A stretch of 64,000 bases of DNA from Aquarana catesbeiana (lineage: Eukaryota > Chordata > Amphibia > Anura > Ranidae), in contig NC_133330.1 of the NCBI RefSeq assembly GCF_042186555.1, forward strand, positions 347,431,409 to 347,495,408. Reading direction: 5' to 3'. Of this stretch, positions 41,701 to 54,189 are shown piece after piece. A model generated the notes under the pieces. The model saw only the letters and a program-made list of their open reading frames with translations, did no database searches and was not told where the DNA came from. The position numbers were made by a program, and so were the translations under genes. The first letter of the stretch is position 1; each line of letters opens with the position of its first letter.

Positions 41701-44700
41701 CCTACCTGTAAACACCTACCTGTGTCCCCTACCTGTAAACAACTACCTGTGTCACCCACCTGTAAACACCTACCTGTAAACACCTACCTATGTCACCTAC
41801 CTGTGTCACCTACCTATGTCACCTACCTGTAAACACCTACCTATGTCACCTACCTGTGTCACCTACCTGTAAACACCTACCTGTGTCACCTACCTATGTC
41901 ACCCACCTGTGTCACCTACCTGTGTAACCTACCTGTGCCACCTACCTGTAAACACCTACCTGTGTCACCTACCTGTAAACAACTACCTATGTCACCTACC
42001 TGTGTCACCTACCTGTGTCACCCACCTGTAAACACCTACCTGTGTCACCTACCTGTAAACACCTACCTATGTCACCTACCTGTAAACACCTACCTGTGTC
42101 ACCTACCTGTAAACACCTACCTATGTCACCTACCTGTAAACACCTACCTGTGTCACCTACCTGCAAACACCTACCTATGTCACCTACCTGTAAACACCTA
42201 CCTGTGTCACCTACCCGTGTCACCTACCTGTAAACACCTACCCGTGTCACCTACCTGTAAACACCTACCCGTGTCACCTACCTGTAAACACCTACCTGTG
42301 CCACCTACCTGTAAACACCTACCTATGTCACCTACCTGTAAACACCTACCTGTGTCACCTACCCGTGTCACCTACCTGTAAACACCTACCCATGTCACCT
42401 ACCTGTAAACACCTACCCGTGTCACCTACCTGTAAACACCTACCTGTGCCACCTACCTGTGTCACCTCCCTGTAAACACCTACCTATGTCACCTACCTGT
42501 AAACACCTACCTATGTCACCTACCTGTAAACATCTACCTATGTCACCTATCTGTGCCACCTACCTCTAAACACCTACCCATCTCACCTACCTGTAAACAC
42601 CTACCTATGTCACCTACCTGTAAACACCTACCTGTGTCACCTACCCGTGTCACCTACCTGTAAACACCTACCCATGTCACCTACCTGTAAACACCTACCC
42701 GTGTCACCTACCTGTAAACACCTACCTGTGCCACCTACCTGTGTCACCTCCCTGTAAACACCTACCTATGTCACCTACCTGTAAACACCTACCTATGTCA
42801 CCTACCTGTAAACATCTACCTATGTCACCTATCTGTGCCACCTACCTCTAAACACCTACCCATCTCACCTAACTGTAAACACCTACCTGTGCCACCTACC
42901 TGTAAACACCTACCTATGTCACCTACCTGTAAACACCTACCTGTGCCACATACCTTTAAACACCTACCTGTGCCACCTACCTGTAAACACCTACCTGTGT
43001 CACCTACCCGTGTCACCTACCTGTAAACACCTACCCGTCTCACCTACCTGTAAACACCTACCTGTGTCACCTACCTGTGCCACCTACCTGTAAACACCTA
43101 CCTATGTCACCTACCTGTAAACACCTACCTGTGCCACCTACCTCTAAACACCTACCCGTCTCACCTACCTGTAAACACCTACCTGTGTCACCTACCTGTG
43201 CCACCTACCTGTAAACACCTACCTATGTCACCTACCTGTAAACACCTACCTGTGTCACCTACCTGTAAACACCTACCTGTAAACACCTACCTATGTCACC
43301 TACCTGTAAACACCTACCTGTGTCACCTACCTGTAAACACCTACCTATGTCACCTACCTGTGAACACCTACCCGTGTCACCTACCTGTAAACACCTACCT
43401 GTGCCACCTACATATGCCACCTACCTGTAAACACCTACCTATGACACCTACCTGTAAACACCTACCTATGTCACCTACCTGTGAACACCTACCCGTGTCA
43501 CCTACCTGTAAACACCTACCTGTGCCACCTACATATGCCACCTACCTGTAAACACCTACCTATGTCACCTACCTGTAAACACCTACCTATGTCACATACC
43601 TGTAAACACCTACCTGTGTCACCTACCTGTGCCACCTACCTGTAAACACCTACCTATGTCACCTACCTGTAAACACCTACATGTGCCACCTACCTGTAAA
43701 CACCTACCTATGTCACCCACCTGTAAACACCTACCTATGTCACCTACCTGTAAACACCTACCTGTGCCACCTACCTGTAAACACCTACCTATGTCACCTA
43801 CCTGTAAACACCTACCTATGTCACCTACCTGTGTCACCTACCTGTGCCACCTACCTGTAAACACCTACCTGTGCCACCTACCTGTAAATACCTACCTGTG
43901 CCACCTACCTGTAAACACCTACCTATGTCACATACCTGTAAACACCTACCTATGTCACCTACCTGTAAACACCTACCTGTGCCACCTACCTGTAAACACC
44001 TACCTGTAAACACCTACCTATGTCACCTACCTGTGCCACCTACCTGTAAATACCTACCTGTGCCACCTACCTGTAAACACCTACCTGTGCCACCTACCTG
44101 TAAACACGTACCTATGTCACCCACCTGTAAACACATACCTATGTCACCTACCTGTAAACACCTACCTGTGCCACCTACCTGTAAACACCTACCTATGTCA
44201 CCTACCTGTAAACACCTACCTGTAAACACCTACCTATGTCATCTACATGTGTCACCTACCTGTGCCACCTACCTGTAAACACCTACCTGTGCCACCTACC
44301 TGTAAACACCTACCTATGTCACCTACCTGTTTCACCTACCTGTGCCACCTACCTATGTCACCTACCTGTAAACACCTACCTGTGCCACCTACCTGTAAAC
44401 ACCTACCTGTGTCACCAACCCGTAAACACCTACCTGTGTCACATACCTGTGCCACCTACCTGTAAACACCTACCTGTGTCCCCTACCTGTAAACACCTAC
44501 CTGTGTCACCTACCTGTAAACGCCTACCTGTGTCACCTACCTGTGCCACCTACCTGTAAACACCTACCTGTGTACACCTACCTGTGTCCCCTACCTGTAA
44601 ACTCCTACCTGTGTCACCTACCTGTAAACACCTACCTATGTCACCTACCTGTGCCACCTACCTGTAAATACCTACCTGTGCCACCTACCTGTAAACACCT

Positions 44701-47700
44701 ACCTGTGTCCCCTACCTGTAAACACCTACCTGTGTCACCTACCTGTAAACACCTACCTGTGTCACCTACCTGTGTCACCTACCTATGTCACCTACCTGTA
44801 AACACCTACCTGTGCCACCCACCTGTAAACACCTACCTATGTCACCTACCTGTGTCACCTACCTATGTCACCTACCTGTGAACACCTACCTTTGCCACCT
44901 ACCTATGTCACCTACCTATAAACACCTACCTGTGCCACCTACCTGTAAACACCTACCTATGTCACCTACCTGTGTCACCTACCTATGTCACCTACCTGTA
45001 AACACCTACCTATGTCACGTACCTGTAAACACCTACCTGTGTCACCTACCTGTGCCACCTACCTGTAAACACCTACCTATGTCACCTACCTGTGCCACCT
45101 ACCTGTGTCACCTACCTGTAAACACCTACCTATGTCACCTACCTGTGTCACCTACCTGTAAACACCTACCTATGTCACCTACCTATGTCACCTACCTGTG
45201 TCACCTACTTGTGGCACCTACCTGTAAACACCTACCTGTGCCACCTACCTGTAAACACCTACTTGTGTCACCTACCTGTAAACACCTACCTGTGTCACCT
45301 ACCTATAAACACCTACCTGTGTCACCTACCTGTAAATACCTACCTGTGCCACCTACCTGTAAACACCTACCTGCGGCACCTACCTGTGTCACCTACCTGT
45401 GCCATCTACCTATGTCACCTACCTGTGCCACCTACCTCTAAACACCTACCCGTCTAACCTACCTGTAAACACCTACCTGTGTCACCTACCTGTAAACACC
45501 TATCTGTAAACACCTACCTGTAAATACCTACCTATGTCACCTACCTGTAAACACCTACCTGTGCCACCTACCTGTAAACACCTACCTGTGTCACCAACCT
45601 GTAAACACCTACCTGTTACACCTACCTGTGCCACCTACCTGTAAACACCTACCTGTGCCACCTACCTGTGTCACCTACCTGTAAACACCTACCTATGTCA
45701 CCTACCTGCGGCACCTACCTGTGCCATTTACCTATGTCACCTACCTGTGCCACCTACCTCTAAACGCCTACCCGTCTCACCTACCTGTAAACACCTACCT
45801 GTGTCACCTACCTGTAAACACCTATCTGTAAACACCTACCTGTAAACACCTACCTGTAAATACCTACCTATGTCACCTACCTGTAAACACCTACCTGTGC
45901 CACCTACCTGTAAACACCTACCTGTGTCACCTACTTGTAAACACCTACCTATGTCACCTACCTATGTCACCTACCTGTAAACACCTACCTGTGTCACCTA
46001 CCTGTGCCACCTACCTGTAAACACCTACCTGTGTCACCTACCTGTAAACACCTACCTGTGTCACCTACCTGTGCCACCTACCTGTAAACACCTACCTATG
46101 TCACCTACCTGTAAACACCTACCTGTGTCACCTACCTGTGCCACCTACCTGTAAACACCTACCTATGTCACCTACCTGTGTCACCCACCTGTAAACACCT
46201 ACCTATGTCACCTACCTGTAAACACCTACCTGTGTCACCTACCTGTGTCACCTACCTGTGTCACCTACCTGTAAAAACCTATCTGTAAACACCTACCTCT
46301 GCCACCTACCTGTAAACACCTACCTGTAAATACCTACCTATGTCACCTACCTGTAAACACCTACCTGTGCCACCTACCTATGTCACCTACCTGTAAACAC
46401 CTACCTGTGTCACCTACTTGTAAACACCTACCTATGTCACCTACCTATGTCACCTACCTGTAAACACCTACCTGTGCCACCTACCTATGTCACCTACCTG
46501 TGTCACCTACCTATGTCACCCACCTGTAAACACCTACCTGTGCCACCTACCTGTAAACACCTACCTATGTCACCTACCTGTAAACACCTACCTGTAAACA
46601 CCTACCTATGTCACCTACCTGTGTCACCTACCTGTGTCACCTACCTGTAAACACCTACCTGTGCCACCTACCTGTAAACACCTACCTGTGCCACCTACCT
46701 GTAAACACCTACCTATGTCACCTACCTGTAAACACCTACCTGTGCCACCTACCTGTAAACACCTACCTATGTCACCTACCTGTAAACAACTACCTATGTC
46801 ACCTACCTGTGCCACCTACCTGTAAACACCTCCCTGTGTCACCTACCTGTAAACACCTACCTGTGTCACCTACCTGTAAACACCTACCTGTGTCACCTAC
46901 CCGTAAACACCTACCTGTGTCACCTACCTGTAAACACCTACCTATGTCACCTACCTATGTCACCTACCTGTGTCACCTACCTGTAAACACCTACCTGTGC
47001 CACCTACCTGTAAACACCTACCTGTGTCACCTACCCGTAAACACCTACCTGTGTCACCTACCTGTAAACACCTACCTATGTCACCTACCTGTGCCACCTA
47101 CCTATGTCACCTACCTGTAAACACCTACCTGTGCCACCTACCTGTAAACACCTACCTGTGTCACCTACCCGTAAACACCTACCTGTGTCACCTACCTGTA
47201 AACACCTACCTGTGTCCCCTACCTGTAAACACCTACCTGTGTCACCTACCTGTAAACACCTACCTGTGTCACCTACCTGTGCCACCTACCTGTAAACACC
47301 TACCTGTGTACACCTACCTGTGTCCCCTACCTGTAAACACCTACCTGTAAACACCTACCTGTGTCACCTACCTGTGCCACCTACCTGTAAACACCTACCT
47401 GTGTCACCTACCTCTAAACACCTACCCGTCTCACCTACCTGTAAACACCTACCTGTGCCACCTACCTCTAAACACCTACCCGTCTCACCTACCTCTAAAC
47501 ACCTACCCGTCTCACCTACCTGTAAACACCTACCTGTGTCACCTACCTGTAAACACCTACCTCTGCCACCTACCTGTAAACACCTACCTGTAAATACCTA
47601 CCTATGTCACCTACCTGTAAACACCTACCTTTGCCTCATACCTGTAAACACCTACCTGTGCCACCTACCTGTAAACACCTACCTGTGTCACCTACCTGTA

Positions 47701-50633
47701 AACACCTACCTGTGCCACCTACCTGTAAACACCTACCTATGTCACCTACCTGTGTCACCTACCTGTAAACACCTACCTATGTCACCTACCTGTAAACACC
47801 TACCTGTGCCACCTACCTGTAAACAACTACCTATGTCACCTACCTGTGCCACCTACCTATGTCACCTACCTGTAAACACCTACCTGTGCCACCTACCTGT
47901 AAACACCTACCTATGTCACCTACCCGTAAACACCTACCTGTGTCACCTACCTGTAAACACCTACCTATGTCACCTACCTGTGTCACCTACCTGTGCCACC
48001 TACCTATGTCACCTACCTGTAAACACCTACCTGTGCCACCTACCTGTAAACACCTACCTATGTCACCTACCCGTAAACACCTACCTGTGTCACCTAACTG
48101 TGCCACCTACCTGTAAACACCTACCTGTGTCCCCTACCTGTAAACACCTACCTGTGTCACCTACCTGTAAACACCTACCTGTGTCACCTACCTGTGCCAC
48201 CTACCTGTGTCACCTACCTGTGTCCCCTACCTGTAAACACCTACCTATGTCACCCACCTGTAAACACCTACCTGTGTACACCTACCTGTGTCCCCTACCT
48301 GTAAACACCTACCTGTGTCACCTACCTGTAAACACCTACCTGTGTCACCTACCTGTGCCACCTACCTGTAAACACCTACCTGTGTACACCTACCTGTAAA
48401 CACCTACCTGTGTCACCTACCTGTAAACACCTACCTGTGTCATCTACCTGTGCCACCTACCTGTGCCACCTACCTGTAAACACCTACCTGTGTCACCTAC
48501 CTGTAAACACCTACCTGTGTCACCTACCTGTGCCACCTACCTGTAAACACCTACCTGTGTACCCTACCTGTAAACACCTACCTGTGTCACCTACATGTAA
48601 ACACCTACCTGTGTCACCTACCTGTGCCACCTACCTGTAAACACCTACCTTTGTACACCTACCTGTGTCCCCTACCTGTAAACACCTACCTGTGTCACCT
48701 ACCTGTAAACACCTACCTGTGTCACCTACCTGTGTCCCCTACCTGTAAACACCTACCTGTGTCACCTACCTGTAAACACCTACCTATGTCACCTACCTGT
48801 GTCACCTACCTGTGCCACCTACCTGTAAATACCTACCTGTGTCACCTACTTGTAAACACCTACCTGTGCCACCTACCTGTAAACACCTACCTGTGTCACC
48901 TACCTGTAAACACCTACCTGTGACACCTACCTGCGGCACCTACCCACAGCACCTACCTGTGCCATCTACCTATGTCACCTACCTGTGCCACCTACCTCTA
49001 AACACCTACCCATCTCACCTACCTGTAAACACCTACCTGTGTCACCTACCTCTGCCACCTACCTGTAAACACCTACCTATGTCACCTACCTGTAAACACC
49101 TACCTGTGTCACCAACCTGTAAACACCTACCTGTGCCACCTACCTGTAAACACCTACCTGTGCCACCTACCTGTGTCACCTACCTGTAAACACCTACCTA
49201 TGTCACCTACCTGTAAACACCTACCTGTGTCACCAACCTGTAAACACCTACCTGTGTCACCTACCTGTGCCACCTACCTGTAAACACCTACCTGTGCCAC
49301 CTACCTGTAAACACCTACCTATGTCACCTACCTACGGCACCTACCCGCAGCACCTACCTGTGCCATTTACCTATGTCACCTACCTGTGCCACCTACCTCT
49401 AAACGCCTACCCGTCTCACCTAGCTGTAAACACCTACCTGTGTCACCTACCTGTGTCACCTACCTGTAAACACCTACCTGTAAATACCTACCTATGTCAC
49501 CTACCTGTATACACCTACTTGTAAACACCTACCTATGTCACCTACCTGTAAACACCTACCTGTGTCACCTACCTGTGCCACCTACCTGTAAACACCTACC
49601 TATGTCACCTACCTGTGTCACCTACCTGTGTCACCTACCTATGTCACCTACCTATGTCACCTACCTGTGTCACCTATCTGTGTCACCTACCTGTAAACAC
49701 CTACCTGTGCCACCTACCTGTAAACACCTACCTGTGTCACCTACCTGTAAACACCTACCTGTGCCACCTACCTGTAAACACCTACCTGTGTCACCTACCT
49801 GTGTCACCTACCTATGTCACCTACCTGTGTCACCTACCAGTAAACACCTACCTATGTCACCTACCTGTAAACACCTACCTATGTCACCTACCTGTAAACA
49901 CCTACCTGTAAACACCTACCTGTGTCACCTACCTGTGCCACCTACCTGTGCCACCTACCTGTAAACACCTACCTGTGTAACCTACCTGTGCCACCTACCT
50001 ATGTCACCTACCTGTGTCACCTACCTGTAAACACCTACCTATTTCACCTACCTGTGTCACCTACCTGTAAACACCTACCTGTGTCACCTACCTGTAAACA
50101 CCTACCTGTAAACACCTACCTGTGTCACCTACCCGTAAACACCTACCTGTAAACACCTACCTGTGTCACCTACCTGTAAACACCTACCTGTGACACCTAC
50201 CTGTAAACACCTACCTGCGGCACCTACCCACAGCACCTACCTGTGCCATCTACCTATGTCACCTACCTGTGCCACCTACCTCTAAACACCTACCCGTAAA
50301 CACCTACCTGTGTCACCAACCTGTAAACACCTACCTGTGTCACCTACCTGTAAACACCTACCTATGTCATCTACCTGTAAACACTTACCTGTAAACACCT
50401 ACCTATGTCACCTACCTGTAAACACCTACCTTTAAACACCTATGTCACCTACCTGTAAACACCTACCTGTGCCACCTACCTCTGCCACCTACATGTAAAC
50501 ACCTACCTATGTCACCTACCTGTGACACCTACCTGTAAACACCTACCTGTGTCACCTACCTGTGCCACCTACCTGTGTCACCTACCTGTAAAAGCCTACC
50601 GATGGCACCTACCTATATCACCTACCTGTGGCA
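38726..50633. repeat. 12-kb 13/14-bp minisatellite made of splice-donor-like units
   Basis: Two alternating subunits on the plus strand are CACCTACCTGTAAA (14) and CACCTACCTGTGT, CACCTACCTATGT or CACCTACCTGTGC (13). Length divided by unit size suggests about 850-900 units; I did not count them. On the sense (minus) strand of CCDC17 the subunits read TTTACAGGTAGGTG and ACACAGGTAGGTG, so each contains CAG|GTAGGT. The array reaches the 5' splice site of the exon at 50848-50626, whose junction CACAG|GTAGGTG equals one unit. Blocks of hundreds of bases recur (for example 829 bases apart near 40893 and 41722). No gene lies inside; open frames of up to 359 codons are by-products. Confidence 0.97.
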
Positions 50634-50848
50634 CGGTGTTGAGCTGTCCGGTGTTCAGGCCCGGGCGAAGTGGCAGACCTCTCACGGGAAGCTTCCATCG
50701 GCCGCTCAGGACTTGGTTATGGGGATCGAACAAGTCCAACTTGGTCCAACCACAAGAGGACAAGTGCTGAACCTCCTGACCGTAGGGATTGAACCCGCCG
50801 GCCGCCTGCAGCTCCATGACCAGAGCGATGGAAGAGCCGGGCCGCACC
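50626..50848 (-). CDS. CCDC17: CCDC17 internal exon (fourth in window)
   Basis: This exon of 223 bases is bordered by GTTTCTGTTTCCAG|GGTG and CCACAG|GTAGGTGAT. Its first G completes the Arg codon from the upstream exon, and 74 codons follow, ending in phase 0. The protein reads VRPGSSIALVMELQAAGGFN, SSCGWTKLDLFDPHNQVLSG, RWKLPVRGLPLRPGL and TGQLNTVPQ. This is the most recognisable stretch of CCDC17, a C2-like module with the CGWTKLDLFD and GRWKLPVR motifs. The function of CCDC17 is poorly known; I recall expression in ciliated cells. The donor is the first unit of the 12-kb array, so the true 5' splice site and its many copies are contiguous. Confidence 0.95.
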
Positions 50849-52654
50849 CTGGAAACAGAAACTGGACTCATTATATGAGATGAGAGAAATGGGAAGAAGA
50901 AGAATCAGCCGGTCAGAAATGTGCGATACGAGCCTCCAATCCCTAGAGGGCGATAATGAGTTCAATCCCAATTAGATACGAGGGGGCAATGGCCTGATCT
51001 GAGCCTCACATGTGATGTGACAATGAGAGGAAGATAAGGAGCCCAACTAGATGGTTATAGCAAAGCCACTGATAATCACCCCCTCCCCCATTATCTCTCC
51101 CACTATGACATCATAATGGGGCAAAAAACAGACATTTAGGCTAAAGTCTGATTCATCAAAGATAATGAAATCTCATTTCTTTAGCTCACCTGGAGGATAT
51201 ACTGTATATAATAATGTCCTTCTAGGGAGGAGATCCAACATGGTTACAATCAAGACACACATTGTGCAGCAAAATCACTCAGAAAATGGCGGTCTCATTA
51301 AATGCAGCACATCTGTAGGTAAATAGGTCAATAAGGTCACAAGGGGGTTTCTATTAGACAATCAGTTGCATTTCGGGGGTCACACGATTGGTGTGTGTCA
51401 TGGTTGTAGATTTATCGATCGCTCCCCTTGTGGGGGAAGAACTTTATTCTGGATATAAAAGAATGACACGGCGCCCATTCACACCAGCGGTGGCGCATCG
51501 CACTCTTTACTGCTTGTTTGTTTTTTTAACAAACTTTATTGACACTGTACACGGCTGTGAATGGGAATATCATCTGAATGAAATGCAACCCATGTGAACA
51601 CACATCCTCTTCTCCCCTAGGGGGCGATAATGAGCTTTCATTATCCTATGGGGATTTCTCTGCTTGTCAGAATGGGGGAGGGGGAGGGGGGTGCACCACA
51701 TTTCCTTCTCAGGTGAAGTCTCACTCCATGTGCTGTAGCAGAATAAAATGAATTTGGCTTCATAATTAGCAATGTATAATAACTGGAGAATCCAGCAGGG
51801 GGCGGTGGGGCCCCTCGTAGGGCTGAGGTAGGAGGGCAGACCAATGAGGGCCCTGACGGGGAGTCGTCAGGAAACGTTCGTTTTGAGCGGAGCGACCCAA
51901 TAAAATGAATCCAGACTCAGAATGAGCAGAAAAGTAACAAATAAAAAAATGGGGCAAATATATAAAACAAACATTCAATAAATCTATAAATTCCTTCAAA
52001 TCTTATGAAATAACTTTTCTCTTTCACCCATAAAATCCATCTTTATACTGCTCACCAGCTGAAAGGTAAAATTGGGCTTGCAGTGGGAGGGACTGCTCTC
52101 TATAATGAGGGATGGAAAGGGGGGGAAGGGAGGATTCAGGAAGGATGTCACCAGTAAAAGCAGTAGGCGGGGCAGTGGCACAATAAGCAGCCACTATATG
52201 GATGGGGAAAACTGACCATCTAAGCTGTTGCTATTGACTACAGACCCCCTGGTGGGGGAGGGAGCACATTGCATGAAGACACCATTTTTTCCACCCATTA
52301 CTTTCTTCTATGGACTATTATTATTGTTTGATTGAAAACATCATTGAAGATCGTGATTTACATGCTGAGCACTTCATTATATAGCACTATATTTGGGATA
52401 CGTTGATATATTTTTGCATATATTATATATCTGGGCCCCCCTGTATATGTTCACATTGGGTTAGAATTGTTTGCGTTGTCACATTTGAGGAAGTGGGGGG
52501 AGGGGCTGGCAGCTATTTTATAGTATAATTGATAGTTTTTTACTTAGTTTAGGTTTGCTGAGGTCTTCGTTTCGGCAGCTCACAAGGTTTATATATATAA
52601 CAATATTGCAGGCTCTGCCTAGAGTTGTCACCCCCTATATGTTATGCAGCCATA
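50849..52654. other. Intron with unassigned frog repeats
   Basis: No exon seen. Short motifs such as CTAGGGGGCGATAATGAGC (51620) and CCAGCAGGGGGCGGTG (51791) stand out; the second is CTCF-like. TATA-rich sequence at 52410-52600 leads into the G-rich array. Confidence 0.4.
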
Positions 52655-54150
52655 CAGTGGGGGGGAGGGGTATAGCACAGGGGGGTATAGCACAGAGGGG
52701 GGGTGTTAGCACAGGGTGGGGGGGTGTTAGCACAGGGTGGGGGGGTATAGCACAGGGTGGGGGGGGATAGCACAGGGTGGGGGGGGGTATAGCACAGAGG
52801 GGGGGTTAGCACAGGGTGGGGGGTATAGCACGGCGGGGGGAATAGCACAGAGGGAGGGGGGTATAGAACAAGGTTGGGGGGTATAGCACAGAGGGGGGGT
52901 ATAGAACAGGGTGGGGGGTATAGCACAGAGGGGGGTATAGAACAGGGTGGGGTGGTATAGCACAGAGGTTGGGGTTATAGCATAGGGTGGGGGGTATAGC
53001 ACAGGGGGGGGTATAGCACAGAGGGGGGTATAGCACAGAGGGGGGGTATAGCACAGGGTGGAGGGGTATAGCACAGGGGGGGGTTAGCATTGGGTGAGGG
53101 GGTATAGCACAGATGGGGGTATAGAACAGGGTGGAGGGGTATAGCACAGAGGGGGGGTATAGAACAGGGTGGGGGGTATAGCACAGAGGGGGGTATAGAA
53201 CAGGGTGGGGTGGTATAGCACAGAGGTTGGGGTTTAGCATAGGGTGGGGGGTATAGCACAGAGGGGGGGGTTAGCACAGGGTGGGGGGGTATAGCACAGC
53301 AGGGGGTATAGCACAGGGTGGAGGGGTATAGCACAGCGGGGGGTATAGCACAGAGGGGGGTATAGCACAGGGTGGAGGGGTATAGCACAGGGTGGGTTGG
53401 GGGTATAGCACAGGGGGGGGGTTTAGCACAGGGTGGGGGGTATAGCACGGCGGGGGGTATAGCACAGAGGGAGGGGGGTATAGAACAGGGTGGGGGGTAT
53501 AGCACAGCGGGGGGGTATAGCACAGAGGGAGGGGGGTATAGAACATGGTGGGGGGGTATAGCACAGGGTGGAGGGGTATAGCACAGAGGGGGGGTATAGA
53601 ACAGGGTGGGGGGGTATAGCACAGAGGGGGGTATAGAACAGGGTGGAGGGGTATAGCACAGGGTGGAGGGGTATAGCACAGAGGGAGGGGTATAGCACAG
53701 AGGTTGGGGTTTAGCATAGGGTGGGGGGGTATAGCACAGAGGGGGGGGTTAGCATAGGGTGGAGGGGTATAGCACAGAGGGGGGGTATAGAACAGGGTGG
53801 AGGGGTATAGCACGTGGGGGGGGGGTTAGCACAGGGTGGAGGGGTATAGCACAGAGGGGGGGTATAGCACAGGGTGGAGGGGTATAGCACGGGGGGGTTT
53901 AGCATAGGGTGGGGGGTATAGCACAGAGGGGGGGTATAGAACAGGGTGGGGGGGTATAGCACAGAGGTTGGGGTTTAGCATAGGGTGGGGGGGTATAGCA
54001 CAGAGGGGGGGTATAGAACAGGGTGGGGGGGTATAGCACAGGGGGGGTATAGAACAGGGTGGGGGGGTATAGCACAGAGAGGGGGGGTATAGAACAGGGT
54101 GGGGGGGGTATAGCACAGAGAGGGGGGGTATAGAACAGGGTGGTGGGGTG
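52655..54150. repeat. G-rich minisatellite, about 20-bp unit
   Basis: Units of GGGGTATAGCACAGAGGGG and GGGTATAGAACAGGGTGG vary from about 18 to 24 bases because the G runs slip between four and nine. The plus strand is G-rich and is the template strand of CCDC17. The same unit reappears at 56172-56425 beyond a gypsy fragment. Confidence 0.95.
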
Positions 54151-54189
54151 GTCACCTAGGCTGCCTTAAGTGCTGTGTTAACATGTTAA

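Noticed and set aside
38721..50658. Cys/Pro/His-rich repetitive proteins (SPTCKHLPV type)
   Set aside because: The 27-base unit pair is nine codons, so frames open and close with unit variants. There is no conserved start and no evidence of translation.
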